DNA of 64,000 nt. It comes from an uncultured Prevotellaceae bacterium (GTDB lineage Bacteria > Bacteroidota > Bacteroidia > Bacteroidales > Bacteroidaceae). Position 1 is the first letter of the stretch. Every line of letters begins with the position of its first letter. The notes under the pieces were generated by a model. It worked only from the letters and a program-made list of their open reading frames with translations. It was not told the DNA's origin and ran no database searches. The stretch lies in contig CAMJIL010000005.1 in assembly GCA_946405805.1 (NCBI GenBank), forward strand, positions 1 to 64,000. Direction: 5' to 3'. Made by a program: the position numbers and the translations under genes. Below, in pieces: positions 23,375 to 33,600 of this stretch.

Positions 23375-24832
23375 ATGCTCAATTTCAAACTCATATACAA
23401 AATTCTCGGCTCACTCCTCTTCCTGGAGTCCCTGTTTATGCTGATATGCCTCGTGATATCACTGTCATATCAGGAGGATGATGTCTTCTCCTTTATCATC
23501 TCTATCCTCGTGACACAGATGGGAGCGTATATCCTGCGATACCTGGGACGTGATGCCAATAATAACATGTCGCGAAAAGACTCCTTCCTCGTCGTCACCC
23601 TGACGTGGGCCGTCTATAGCCTCTTTGGTACGCTGCCGTATATGGTGGGAGGATATATCACTGACTTTACCAATGCCTATTTTGAGGCCATGTCGGGCTT
23701 TACTACGACAGGTGCCAGTATTCTCGATGATGTGGAGCATCTGCCGCATGGCATACTGTTCTGGCGTACCTTCTCGCAGTGGATTGGGGCGTTGGGAATA
23801 GTGTTCTTCACTATTGCCATCCTGCCATCGATGGTGGGAGGGTCTGTGAAGGTCTTCTCGTTAGAGACTACAGGACCTATCAAGACGAAGCTCCATCCGC
23901 GTCTATCAACGTCTGCAAAGACGTTGTGGGTGGTGTTTATAGTGTTGACGGTGTCATGCTTCCTTATATTCCATGTCCTTGGCATGAACTGGTTCGATGC
24001 CATCAATTATTCCATGACCACCATTGCCACGGGAGGGTTCTCGCCCCATAATGATAGCGTGGCACACTTCCATTCCCCTGCGATGGAATATACATCCACC
24101 CTGTTCTGTTTCCTGTCCGGTATCAATTTCATACTGCTGTACAGGCTGTTCATGAAGCGTGATTTGAGTGGGATGATCAATAACTCCGAGATGAAGATTT
24201 ACTGTAGTTTGACAGTTGTCTTTACTGCATTTATTATGGTCATGCTCATGCACTTCAATGACTATGGCATTGAGAGAGCATTCAGGTGTTCGCTCTATCA
24301 GGTCGTGTCGTTCCTGACCACGACCGGGTTGTTTAATGACGATGCCGCCAAGTGGCCGCATGTCACGTGGGTGGTGCTCGCCATCTGTATGTTCTGTGGC
24401 GCGTGCGCCGGCAGTACGTCGGGAGGATTTAAGTGCGTCAGGGTTACCATGCTGTTTAAGGTGATGCTCAATGAGTTTAAGCAGATACTGCACCCCAAGG
24501 CCGTGCTGCCGCTGAAGATAGGCGAGACCAATGTCAATATGCAGCAGAGAGTAACGTTGATGGCGTTTTTGACAGCCTATTGTTTTCTCTGTGTGTTCTG
24601 TGCTACGGTGATGATAGTCGCTGGGGTGGATATCACCAATTCCATTACGATTACTATTTCGACCCTTAGTAATGTTGGTCCCACGTTGGGTACCGAGATT
24701 GGGCCCACCATGTCGTGGAATGATTTGCCCATATTTGCAAAGTGGATATGCTCCATCCTGATGTTGATGGGCCGTCTTGAGATATTCTCTGTGCTCATCA
24801 TATTTACCCCACTTTTCTGGAAAGATAGATGA
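23375..24832 (+). CDS. trkH: Trk potassium uptake system membrane protein TrkH
   Basis: MSGFTTTGASIL, TIATGGFSPH, GACAGSTSGGFKCVR, SNVGPTLG. Confidence 0.93.
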   Translation: MLNFKLIYKILGSLLFLESLFMLICLVISLSYQEDDVFSFIISILVTQMGAYILRYLGRDANNNMSRKDSFLVVTLTWAVYSLFGTLPYMVGGYITDFTNAYFEAMSGFTTTGASILDDVEHLPHGILFWRTFSQWIGALGIVFFTIAILPSMVGGSVKVFSLETTGPIKTKLHPRLSTSAKTLWVVFIVLTVSCFLIFHVLGMNWFDAINYSMTTIATGGFSPHNDSVAHFHSPAMEYTSTLFCFLSGINFILLYRLFMKRDLSGMINNSEMKIYCSLTVVFTAFIMVMLMHFNDYGIERAFRCSLYQVVSFLTTTGLFNDDAAKWPHVTWVVLAICMFCGACAGSTSGGFKCVRVTMLFKVMLNEFKQILHPKAVLPLKIGETNVNMQQRVTLMAFLTAYCFLCVFCATVMIVAGVDITNSITITISTLSNVGPTLGTEIGPTMSWNDLPIFAKWICSILMLMGRLEIFSVLIIFTPLFWKDR

Positions 24833-25965
24833 GCCTGCTGCTGACGCTTCTTTTTACCATTGTCTCTTACAACTGCGAAAACCTTTTCGACTGCCGCCAC
24901 GACAGCCTGAAAAATGATTACGAATTCCTCCCCCCCGCCTCCGCGAACGCGAACGCTTTCGCTTCCGCTTCCGCGAACGAAAACGAAAACGAAAAGGCCC
25001 CTCCCCGGCCCTCCCTTAAAGGGCGGGGGAAACAGTTGAAGGATGAAAACCAAAACGAAAACCCTTCGACAGGCTCAGGGCGAGGCGAAAACCTTAACCT
25101 TAACCTTGGTGCTTCTCGTAACTGGAATTTTGGGCGGTATTGGAGGAAATTAAATAACATTGGGCGTGTGATTCAGCAGTGTGGAAGTGCGACCTCTCCT
25201 GGAACTCTTCCGGATATAGTAGCATTGTTGGAGGTAGAGAATGATTCTACTCTTTTTATGCTGACAAGGCGCAGCTTGCTAAAGGGTGCGGGCTACAAAT
25301 ATGTGATGACTAATTCTCTTGATGCGCGTGGCATTGATGTGGCAATGATATACAATCCTCTGACATTCCGATTGGAAAAGAGTTATTCTATCAGGCCGGA
25401 ACTTAAACGGTCGAAGTCGGACACGGTGGGCATCAAGACTCGCGACATATTGTATGCGAAGGGCGTCATGCGTGCGCGCGATACATTACATATATTTGTT
25501 GTGCATGCTCCGAGTCGCAGGAATGGTAAGTCTGCTACGGAGGGGTATCGTCTGCAGGTGGAGCAGCGGATGATGGAGTCGGTGGATTCTATCAGGAATA
25601 TCAATCCCAACGCGAAAATAGTCTTGATGGGTGATTTTAATGATTATTCGAATGACAGGGCTTTGAAGGATATTGTGAGCAGGGGATTTGTGGAGACTTC
25701 CAAGGGCATAAGGGGGCTGAACTACGAGAAGACAGGGGTGTCTGGAACGTATAAATATCAGGGGGCGTGGAACAGTCTTGACCATATTTTCCTGTCCACA
25801 GCGGTGCAGCAGCAGGTGGAGCGGTGTTTCATATATGATGCTGCGTGGCTGTTGGAGGAGGATAATCAGGGTGGTTATAAGCCTTTCAGAACGTATTTGG
25901 GTCCGAGGTATCATGATGGGGTGAGTGATCATCTGCCGATAGTGTTGCAGCTGAAGTTGGAATGA
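24829..25965 (+). CDS. Endonuclease/exonuclease/phosphatase family protein carrying an in-frame repeat insertion
   Basis: VSYNCENLFD, LLEVEND, MGDFNDYSND, DHLPI; insertion between EFLP and RNWNFGRYW; start overlaps trkH stop (ATGA). Confidence 0.85.
   Translation: MSLLLTLLFTIVSYNCENLFDCRHDSLKNDYEFLPPASANANAFASASANENENEKAPPRPSLKGRGKQLKDENQNENPSTGSGRGENLNLNLGASRNWNFGRYWRKLNNIGRVIQQCGSATSPGTLPDIVALLEVENDSTLFMLTRRSLLKGAGYKYVMTNSLDARGIDVAMIYNPLTFRLEKSYSIRPELKRSKSDTVGIKTRDILYAKGVMRARDTLHIFVVHAPSRRNGKSATEGYRLQVEQRMMESVDSIRNINPNAKIVLMGDFNDYSNDRALKDIVSRGFVETSKGIRGLNYEKTGVSGTYKYQGAWNSLDHIFLSTAVQQQVERCFIYDAAWLLEEDNQGGYKPFRTYLGPRYHDGVSDHLPIVLQLKLE
24934..25118. repeat. Composite in-CDS repeat: 6-mer tract, REP-like palindrome, cgaaaac tract, CCTTCGACAGGCTCAGGG element
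   Basis: cgaacgcgaacgctttcgcttccg...; ccctccccggccctcccttaaagggcggggg; cccttcgacaggctcagggcgagg; ccttaaccttaacctt. Confidence 0.8.
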
Positions 25966-25967
25966 TG

Positions 25968-26000
25968 GATGAAGGATGAAGGATGAAGGATGAAGGGTGA
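25968..26000. repeat. Heptanucleotide repeat (ggatgaa)n
   Basis: ggatgaaggatgaaggatgaaggatgaaggg. Confidence 0.85.
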
Positions 26001-26076
26001 TTAGCCTCGCGGGCTGATAATATGGAAAAAAACCGGAAAAACATCCTTTACACAGTTCGTGGTGCTGATAGCACCA

Positions 26077-26205
26077 ATGTTGCAAGGCTTGTACTGCCTG
26101 CTGGCAAACAAGTTTTCCGACAGTCAGCCCAACCCTCACAACAGGCCTAAGGCCTACGAACTGCTAAAGGCAAAGAACCCCGGCCTGAGCTCAACGCCGG
26201 CCTAA
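26077..26205 (+). CDS. Possible small ORF (42 aa) ending inside the first unit of the 49-bp array
   Basis: MLQGLYCLLANKFSDSQPNPHNRPKAYELLKAKNPGLSSTPA*; frame is open further upstream without ATG. Confidence 0.3.
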   Translation: MLQGLYCLLANKFSDSQPNPHNRPKAYELLKAKNPGLSSTPA

Positions 26206-26438
26206 AAAACCAAATTTTGTTATACTGAGTCAAGATGGCTCAACGCCGGCCTAAAAAACCAAATTTTGTTATACTGAGTCAAGAAGGCTCAACGCCGGCC
26301 TAAAAGACCAAATTTTGTGTTAGACTGGATCAAGAAGGCTCAACGCAGGCCTGAAAAACCAAATTTTGTTATACTGAGTCAAGATGGTTCAACGCCGGCC
26401 TAAAAAACCAAATTTTGTGTTAGACTGACTCAAAAACC
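26189..26438. repeat. Tandem direct-repeat array, about 5 copies of a 49-51 bp unit
   Basis: Unit gctcaacgccggcctaaaaaaccaaattttgttatactgagtcaagatg starting at 26189, 26238, 26287, 26338, 26387. Confidence 0.92.
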
Positions 26439-26464
26439 AGGTTATTCAACCAAAATGAAAACGG

Positions 26465-26530
26465 GGTGAAGGATGAAGGTTTAAATGTGAAAGGTGAAAC
26501 GTGAACAGTGAAACGTGAAAAGGTGAACGA
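26465..26530. repeat. Heptanucleotide repeat (gtgaaac)n
   Basis: gtgaaaggtgaaacgtgaacagtgaaacgtgaaaaggtgaac. Confidence 0.75.
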
Positions 26531-26597
26531 AGAGTTAAAAAATATTAAAAATGCGGTTTTGCGTGATGATAATACCTTTGCTTTAACAAATTTTTTC

Positions 26598-26605
26598 TAC
26601 CTTTG
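26598..26605 (+). promoter_or_regulatory. -7 element TACCTTTG for the infC operon
   Basis: tttttcTACCTTTGcatcg, followed by palindrome TACGCATGCGTA at 26620-26631. Confidence 0.55.
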
Positions 26606-26677
26606 CATCGCTTTTTGCGTACGCATGCGTAAGCATCGTGGCATTTAGTAGATATAATATTCACTTCAAAATAGTTA

Positions 26678-27376
26678 ATGAAACCAGACAAACGTAAAGT
26701 AGATCCTAAAAGCCAGTATCGCATCAATGAGGAGATCAGGGTGCGCGAGGTTAGAGTAGTGGGTGACAATGGTGCCACTGTGATGTCAACCAGAGAGGCA
26801 TTAGAATTAGCACAGCAGAGGGGGGAAGATCTCGTAGAGATAAGCCCAAATGCGGAACCACCAGTATGTCGTATCATTGACTATTCAAAGTTCCTTTATC
26901 AGCAGAAGAAGAAGGCAAAGGAAATAAAGTCACGACAGGTTAAGGTCGATATCAAGGAAATCCGTTTCGGCCCTCAGACTGACGACCACGACTATAACTT
27001 CAAGCTGAAGCATGCCAAGGAGTTCCTGGAAGAGGGAAACAAGGTGAGAGCCTATGTATTTTTCCGTGGCCGCTCTATATTGTTCAAGGAACAGGGTGAG
27101 GTATTGCTGTTGAGATTTGCCAATGACTTGGAAGAGTATGGCAAGGTGGAGCAGATGCCGAAGTTGGAAGGCAAGAAGATGTTCCTGTTCATGGCACCTA
27201 AGAAGGCTGGTGTAGCGAAGAAGTCTCAGCAGAAGGTTGATCGTGAAAGACGTGAAGCAGAAGCGGCGAGTGCGGCAGCCAATGCGCCTCAAGAGGTAAA
27301 GGAGAGCACTGGTGATGGTCTTGCAGCAAATGCGAAGGGACTGGAAGCGCTTGCAGCGTTGAAGTTTGACGAATAA
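26678..27376 (+). CDS. infC: Translation initiation factor IF-3
   Basis: [60 protein letters not shown]. Confidence 0.95.
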   Translation: MKPDKRKVDPKSQYRINEEIRVREVRVVGDNGATVMSTREALELAQQRGEDLVEISPNAEPPVCRIIDYSKFLYQQKKKAKEIKSRQVKVDIKEIRFGPQTDDHDYNFKLKHAKEFLEEGNKVRAYVFFRGRSILFKEQGEVLLLRFANDLEEYGKVEQMPKLEGKKMFLFMAPKKAGVAKKSQQKVDRERREAEAASAAANAPQEVKESTGDGLAANAKGLEALAALKFDE

Positions 27377-27406
27377 CGGTTAAAGGTTAACGGTTAACGG
27401 TTAAAG
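27377..27406. repeat. Heptanucleotide repeat (aacggtt)n
   Basis: cggttaaaggttaacggttaacggttaaag. Confidence 0.75.
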
Positions 27407-27496
27407 AGTAAAACGAAAAAAAGAAAAGAACGAGTGCGTAACGCCTGGTATATGCGTTGCCACCATATTAGTTAATCAATAAATAAATTTAAAAAA

Positions 27497-27694
27497 ATGC
27501 CAAAAGTAAAGACAAATTCCGGAGCTAAAAAACGCTTTGCGTTCACCGGTTCAGGTAAGGTGAAAAGACGTCACGCTTTCCACAGTCACATCCTGACAAA
27601 GAAGACAAAGAAGCAGAAGAGAAATCTTCTTGGTTCAACAATTGTAGATTCTACAAACATGAAGCAGGTACGTGATCTGCTGTGTTTGCGTTAA
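27497..27694 (+). CDS. rpmI: 50S ribosomal protein L35
   Basis: [44 protein letters not shown]. Confidence 0.96.
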   Translation: MPKVKTNSGAKKRFAFTGSGKVKRRHAFHSHILTKKTKKQKRNLLGSTIVDSTNMKQVRDLLCLR

Positions 27695-27731
27695 TTAACC
27701 CTACCGTCTAACTTTTTAAAGTAAGAAAATT

Positions 27732-28076
27732 ATGCCAAGATCAGTAAATCATGTTGCCTCTAAGGCAAAGAGAACTCGTATTCTGAAGCTTACCAAGGGT
27801 TATTATGGCGCACGCAAGAATGTTTGGACAGTTGCTAAGAACACTTGGGAGAAGGGTCTGACCTATGCTTATCGTGATCGTAAGAACAAGAAGCGTACTT
27901 TCCGCGCACTGTGGATCCAGCGTATCAATGCTGCTGCACGCATGGAGGGACTTTCTTATTCAGTTCTGATGGGCCTCCTTCACAAGGCAGGAATCGAAAT
28001 TAACCGTAAGGTCCTTGCTGACCTCGCTGTTAACAATCCAGAGGCTTTCAAGGCCATCGTGGATAAGGTAAAGTAA
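27732..28076 (+). CDS. rplT: 50S ribosomal protein L20
   Basis: [37 protein letters not shown]. Confidence 0.96.
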   Translation: MPRSVNHVASKAKRTRILKLTKGYYGARKNVWTVAKNTWEKGLTYAYRDRKNKKRTFRALWIQRINAAARMEGLSYSVLMGLLHKAGIEINRKVLADLAVNNPEAFKAIVDKVK

Positions 28077-28102
28077 ATTAAAGGTTACAATACCCTACAG
28101 GG

Positions 28103-28140
28103 CTGCGGATACTACTTCATGGGTGTCCGCAGTTTTTTTT
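28103..28140 (+). terminator. Intrinsic terminator after rplT
   Basis: ctgcgga ... tccgcag + T8. Confidence 0.9.
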
Positions 28141-28210
28141 GTGAAACTTTTATTATAAATCCATACAATAAAAGGATAGGTGTGTGCGTTAAATAAGAAA
28201 ACACCCGCCT

Positions 28211-28339
28211 ATGAAACAAGATTACTCAGATTATTTCACCCCTTCAGAAGCCGTACTCAGTTATATACGCTTTTTCGCTTACAATTATGATAGTATCCCC
28301 GTCGCTACTCGCAGCAGACTTTCTTCATCTGGATCGTGA
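28211..28339 (+). CDS. Possible small ORF (42 aa) overlapping the rpe start
   Basis: MKQDYSDYFTPSEAVLSYIRFFAYNYDSIPVATRSRLSSSGS*. Confidence 0.35.
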   Translation: MKQDYSDYFTPSEAVLSYIRFFAYNYDSIPVATRSRLSSSGS

Positions 28340-28931
28340 TATCGAGATGATAAACACCAGTGAGGCCCAGTGGCTTCATCTTGATGTGATGGATGGCAGT
28401 TTTGTACCTAATATCTCATTTGGCTTCCCAGTACTCGAAGCTGTTGCCAAGGTATGTACAAAGTCGCTTGATGTGCATTATATGATAGAAAAGCCAGAGC
28501 GTTATATTCGTCAGACGGCGAAGCTCGGGGCTATGATGATGAATGTGCACTATGAGGCATGTACGCATCTGCATCGCACACTGCAGGAGATACATGATGC
28601 AGGCATGAAGGCAGGTGTGACGCTGAATCCGTCAACGCCTATCTGTGTGCTGGAGGATATCATCACAGACATCGACATGGTATTGCTGATGAGTGTTAAT
28701 CCAGGCTTTGGTGGTCAGAAGTTTATTGAGAGCACCATTGACAAGGTAAAGCGCCTGAAGCAGATGATAAACGAGAAGGGTGCCAAGACACTTATCGAAG
28801 TCGATGGCGGAGTGCAGGGCGAAACAGCCCCTCGCTTATCAGTTGCTGGCGTCGATGTGCTTGTCAGTGGCAGTTATGTCTTTGGGGCGAAGGACCCACA
28901 TGAGGTGATTAAAGCGCTGAGAGCGCTTTGA
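28287..28931 (+). CDS. rpe: Ribulose-phosphate 3-epimerase
   Basis: SPSLLAADFLHLDRDIEMI, HLDVMDGSFVPNISFG, MSVNPGFGGQKF, VDGGV. Confidence 0.95.
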   Translation: MIVSPSLLAADFLHLDRDIEMINTSEAQWLHLDVMDGSFVPNISFGFPVLEAVAKVCTKSLDVHYMIEKPERYIRQTAKLGAMMMNVHYEACTHLHRTLQEIHDAGMKAGVTLNPSTPICVLEDIITDIDMVLLMSVNPGFGGQKFIESTIDKVKRLKQMINEKGAKTLIEVDGGVQGETAPRLSVAGVDVLVSGSYVFGAKDPHEVIKALRAL

Positions 28932-28962
28932 TGAATTAAGAATTAAGAATTAAGAAATTATA
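28932..28962. repeat. Heptanucleotide repeat (gaattaa)n
   Basis: gaattaagaattaagaattaagaaattat. Confidence 0.7.
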
Positions 28963-28983
28963 AATAAAAAACACCTGAATCTA

Positions 28984-30435
28984 ATGGAACAGAAAGATCT
29001 ACAACAAATTAAAGCTAAAGGAATTAGTGAGGCACAGATAGAAAAGCAGATAAAGCAGTTTGAGACTGGTTTTCCTTTTCTGAAGTTAGAGGCTGCTGCC
29101 GCTATTGGTAAAGGTATTATGGCCCCTAATAAGCAGGAGGCTGATGCTTACGTAAAGGCTTGGGAAGAATATAAAGCCAGTGGCAAGAAGATAGTAAAGT
29201 TTGTGCCAGCATCTGGTGCTGCTTCACGTATGTTCAAGAATCTTTTCGAATATTTGGATAATGGTGAAGAGACAGACTTCATCAAGAAGTTCATGGCAGG
29301 CAAGGATAAGTTTGCTTTTGGCCCACAATTGGCAGGCAAGGAAGGTAAGGAGGCTGTTTCATACCTTCTCAACGATATGAACTATGGCAACCTTCCAAAG
29401 GGACTCCTGTTGTTCCATAAGTATGATGACGGCCCACGCACTCCTGCGCTGGAGCATCTCGTAGAGGGCGCCCTCTATGCTTCTTCCAACGGAAAGGTGA
29501 ACCTCCATTTCACAGTGTCTCACGACCACTTGGAGCTCTTCAAGAAGCACATAGCAGAGAACCTGCCAAAATTTGAGGCAAAGTATGGTGTGAAGTATGA
29601 TGTGTCATTCTCTGAGCAGAAACCATCAACAGACACTGTGGCAGTTAATCCAGACAACACCCTGTTCCGCAACAGCGACGGCTCATTGCTGTTCCGTCCA
29701 GGAGGACATGGTGCACTGATAGAGAATCTCAACGAGATAGATGGCGATGTCATCTTCATTAAGAATATCGATAATGTCGTTCCAGACCGTCTGAAGCCAG
29801 AGACAGTAGAGTGGAAGCAGATTATTGCTGGTGTCCTCGTGACACTGCAAAAACAAGCCTTCGAATACCTCAATATCCTTGACAGCGGAAAGTATGACCA
29901 TGCAAAGCTGGAGGAGATAATCCGTTTTGTACAGCAGGATTTGTGCTGCCGCAAGAGTGATATCAAGGAGTTGGAAGATGCAGAATTGGTAATCTACCTA
30001 AAGAAGAAACTCAACCGTCCTATGCGTGTCTGTGGCGTTGTGAAGAATGTCGGCGAGCCTGGTGGTGGTCCGTTCCTCACATACAATCAGGATGGTACCG
30101 TTTCACTGCAGATTCTGGAGTCAAGCCAGATAGACAAGAACAATGCAGAGTATATGAAGATGTTCACAGGCGGCACACACTTCAATCCTGTTGACCTTGT
30201 ATGCGCTGTGAAGGATTATAAGGGCAATGCCTTCAATCTGCCTGACTATGTAGATCCATCTACAGGCTTCATCTCAAGCAAGTCAAAGAATGGTAAGGAG
30301 TTGCGTGCTCTCGAACTGCCAGGACTGTGGAATGGTGCAATGTCTGATTGGTCAACAGTATTCGTAGAGGTGCCACTCGGAACCTTCAATCCAGTAAAGA
30401 CAGTTAATGATCTGCTCAGAGAGCAGCATCAGTAA
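28984..30435 (+). CDS. DUF4301 family protein
   Basis: FVPASGAASRMFKNLFEYLD, RPGGHGALIENLNEIDGDVIFIKNIDNVVPDR. Confidence 0.8.
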   Translation: MEQKDLQQIKAKGISEAQIEKQIKQFETGFPFLKLEAAAAIGKGIMAPNKQEADAYVKAWEEYKASGKKIVKFVPASGAASRMFKNLFEYLDNGEETDFIKKFMAGKDKFAFGPQLAGKEGKEAVSYLLNDMNYGNLPKGLLLFHKYDDGPRTPALEHLVEGALYASSNGKVNLHFTVSHDHLELFKKHIAENLPKFEAKYGVKYDVSFSEQKPSTDTVAVNPDNTLFRNSDGSLLFRPGGHGALIENLNEIDGDVIFIKNIDNVVPDRLKPETVEWKQIIAGVLVTLQKQAFEYLNILDSGKYDHAKLEEIIRFVQQDLCCRKSDIKELEDAELVIYLKKKLNRPMRVCGVVKNVGEPGGGPFLTYNQDGTVSLQILESSQIDKNNAEYMKMFTGGTHFNPVDLVCAVKDYKGNAFNLPDYVDPSTGFISSKSKNGKELRALELPGLWNGAMSDWSTVFVEVPLGTFNPVKTVNDLLREQHQ

Positions 30436-30513
30436 AGACGAAAACCAAAACGAAAACGAAATTATAATTGGTCCCACCTCAATTTTTGTGAAAAAATGGG
30501 GTGGGATTTGAAA

Positions 30514-30602
30514 GGAAGATTGGCAGAGTGACCGAATGCGCTGGACTCGAAATCCGGTATACCCCTTACAGGGTATCGGGGGTTTGAATCCCTCATCTTC
30601 CG
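30514..30602 (+). tRNA. tRNA-Ser (anticodon CGA)
   Basis: ggaagat...atcttcc acceptor pairing, anticodon loop ctCGAaa, long variable arm, T-arm ggtttgaatcc. Confidence 0.92.
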
Positions 30603-30616
30603 CTGAGAAAGAAAAA

Positions 30617-30655
30617 ATAGAATGCTTCAAAAATTATGAGGCATTCTATTTTTTC
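30617..30655. terminator. Bidirectional terminator between tRNA-Ser and the NRPS operon
   Basis: atagaatgc ... gcattctat with T-rich tails on both strands. Confidence 0.75.
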
Positions 30656-33600
30656 TATTCTGTTCTTTCGTTGTTTGATTTAGACCAGAAAGTGAAGCTG
30701 TCAATGATTCCTTTTATGAATTTCAAGTTTTCCGGATTGGTTATTGCCTGCATGTGTGTATAGTCAACGAAGGTAATAGGCATATCGGGTTGTGATTTTT
30801 TCCAGTTGGCTATATTGTGAGGGAACATGGCAATACCTTGTTCACGGGTCTGACCTGGTGAATCATCGAATTTGCTGCACAAAATCAGATGTACCGGACC
30901 AGAATAATAACGCTGGACGCAAGAGCCGGATACTGCGTGCAGGATTTGACTTCTGATTTTTACTAACTCTTCGGAAACGCCAGGCTCTACGACGACGGTG
31001 CCTATCTCTTCACCATATTCTGAACGGCACGCGTAACCATCAATGTTGATGACAGGAATAGTGCCAATGCCTTGCTCCTGGAGTTCCACAGCCAGACGAA
31101 GCGCCATATCGCCACCGAGACAAAATCCAGTTGCCAGTATAGGCATGGTTCGGTCTTTGAGAATAGGACGAAGTATCCGTACATATTCTGCTATCAGTGC
31201 ATCCACATTTTTGGGGAAGTCGGGACGCAGTGAACATAATTCGCTTACTGACTCTATCACAAGGATGGTATATGTGTCTTTGAGCGTATGATAGAAGTCC
31301 ATGTATATCGTTTCGAAATAAGGTGCGCCAGCACAAATGATGAGCAGGGGTTTGTTAGGATTGTCTGGGGTATAGAAATATACAACCCTGTTGTCAATCT
31401 GCTCCTGTGTCAGCGGTTCCTTATTGGTCTCCATAAAGGATGCCAGATTGTGGATGGTCTTGCAATGATAGACATCTGAGGCGTGTAGCTGATAGCCACG
31501 TGTCTGCATCTGACTGACATATTCAAGGACTTGCAGCGAACTCATTCCAATGTCTTCCATCAGATTGGCATTGACATCGATGGTACTGGCTTCGATGCCC
31601 AGAATAGTGGAGATGGCATGGCGACAGCGGCATTCTACCTCCGGCAGTTCTTCGTTGTCTGCTTTTTCTGTAACACACAATTGCGGCTCGGGCAGGCGCT
31701 TACGGTCTATCTTTCCGTTGTGGGTGAGAGGGAATGATTTTGAGAATGTCCAATAGGCAGGTGTCATATAGGCAGGCAGTTTGTCGGCCAGCCATGTACG
31801 AAGACTGGTACCATCCAACTGACTATCGGTTGTTTCTACATGAGCCACCAACTGTTTGGCATCGCCTATCTGACGAATCTCAGCAATACACTGTCGCACA
31901 TCGGGGTGGGAGAGTAGTGTACTCTCGATATCAGCCAGTTCAATACGATATCCGCGCAGCTTTATTTGAAAATCCTTACGTCCCATGAAGTATAGCAGGC
32001 CATCAGCTTTTCTGCATACCAAATCGCCCGTAGCATAGAGGCGTGTATTGATGCCTTGCTCCTTATCAGACTGGCTGACGAATGGGTTATTGATAAAGCT
32101 CTTGCTGTTGAGCTCCGGACGGTTGTGATAGCCTGTGGCCAGTTGCAGACCGCCAAGATACAACTCACCTGTGACACCGTCGGGCAAAAGGTTGTGATCA
32201 TCATCAAGCACATAACATGTTACACCAGGCAATGGTTTGCCAATACAATTAGATGCCGACACCTTACTGCCAGCATAGGTGTGGCTGGTGCTGCATACAG
32301 TACTCTCCGTAGGTCCGTAGCCATTGATGAAGGTAATATTGCTATAACGGTTGATAAGTTCCTGGCTGGGTGACTCACCACCTACGAGGACCTTCTTCAG
32401 CGATGTCGTCGGGTCTTTATGGCAGGAATGTAGGAATGCTGGTGGAATGCAGGCCCACGTAATCTTCTCGTCCTCCATAAACTGGAACAGCTGTTCTGCA
32501 TCTTTTTTCATTGCTTCTGGTGCCGTTACCAGTGTGGCACCGCTCAGCAAGGTGCAGAAGATATCAATGACGGAAGCATCGAAGAGATATGTTGAGAACT
32601 GGATGACGCGATCGTCTGCAGAAGGACGATAGATATTCGGAGAACCTATCGTTACCATTGAAACAACGCTACTATGAGGTACGATAACACCCTTCGGCTT
32701 TCCTGTGGTGCCTGACGTGTAAATCATGTAGGCAGGGGAGGACAATTGACAATTGACAGTTGACAATTGACAGGTGGAATGTCTAAGGTCAAAGGTCAAA
32801 GGTCTAAGGCTTTCGTTATCGTTATCGTTATCGTTTTCGTTATACAGATATATACGAACATCTGGTACGAGTCCCTCAACATCTTTCAGCAGATTTCGTG
32901 TTGTCACGAGGCGTTGCATACCGCTGTCAATGATTATATCCTTCAGGCGCTCCTGAGGGTATGTGTCATTAAGGGGCACATAGAAACAGCCGGCTTTTAT
33001 GATACCCATTATTGTAGCCAGGGCCTGTGACGAACGGCCGGAATATATGCCTACGGCACCCTGAGGGAGTCCGTCGGACAACAGAACAGAGGCAACATTA
33101 TCCGAAATCTTGTCGAGTTGCTCATAAGTATAGCTGTGACTCTCATCCTTGAGGGCCACATGGTCGGGATAGAGCTCCACCTGTTTTCGGAATACGTCAA
33201 CTATAGTTTCTGTTGGTAATGAGAGCGGAGAAACAGTACTCTGTTCCACCATATGCTGATAAGCAGCCTTATCTAACATGGACAGCTTACGAGCAGGTAT
33301 ATTCTCAGCCTCAACAATCTGCTGAATAAGTGCAAGATAGCAACGGCTCAGCAGTTCAATCTGCTCTGTCTCTGCCATTGCGCTGCGATAGAGCCAGCGG
33401 CACTGCAACTTTTTCTCGTCGGTATCGACAGTCAGCATCAGGGGTGCCAACTGATAAGGCAGATCAATTCCCATACGTGTCTCGTAGCGCATTTCCTCAA
33501 GAGTGAAATTCACTGGAGGCAGTTTTACCATCGCATACGAATGAGCTGTCGCTTCACGGATATCGTCAATGGTGTGTTTGCAGAGTTGGTCGAAAGTCAT

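Noticed and set aside
24829-25965. Repeat-bearing endonuclease/exonuclease/phosphatase gene as a pseudogene
   Set aside because: The frame is intact across the insert and catalytic motifs on both sides are preserved.
26189-26438. Possible CRISPR array
   Set aside because: Repeat units abut directly with no unique spacers, and no cas genes are in the window.
30536-30763. ORF 30536..30763
   Set aside because: Overlaps tRNA-Ser and the bidirectional terminator; low-complexity artefact.
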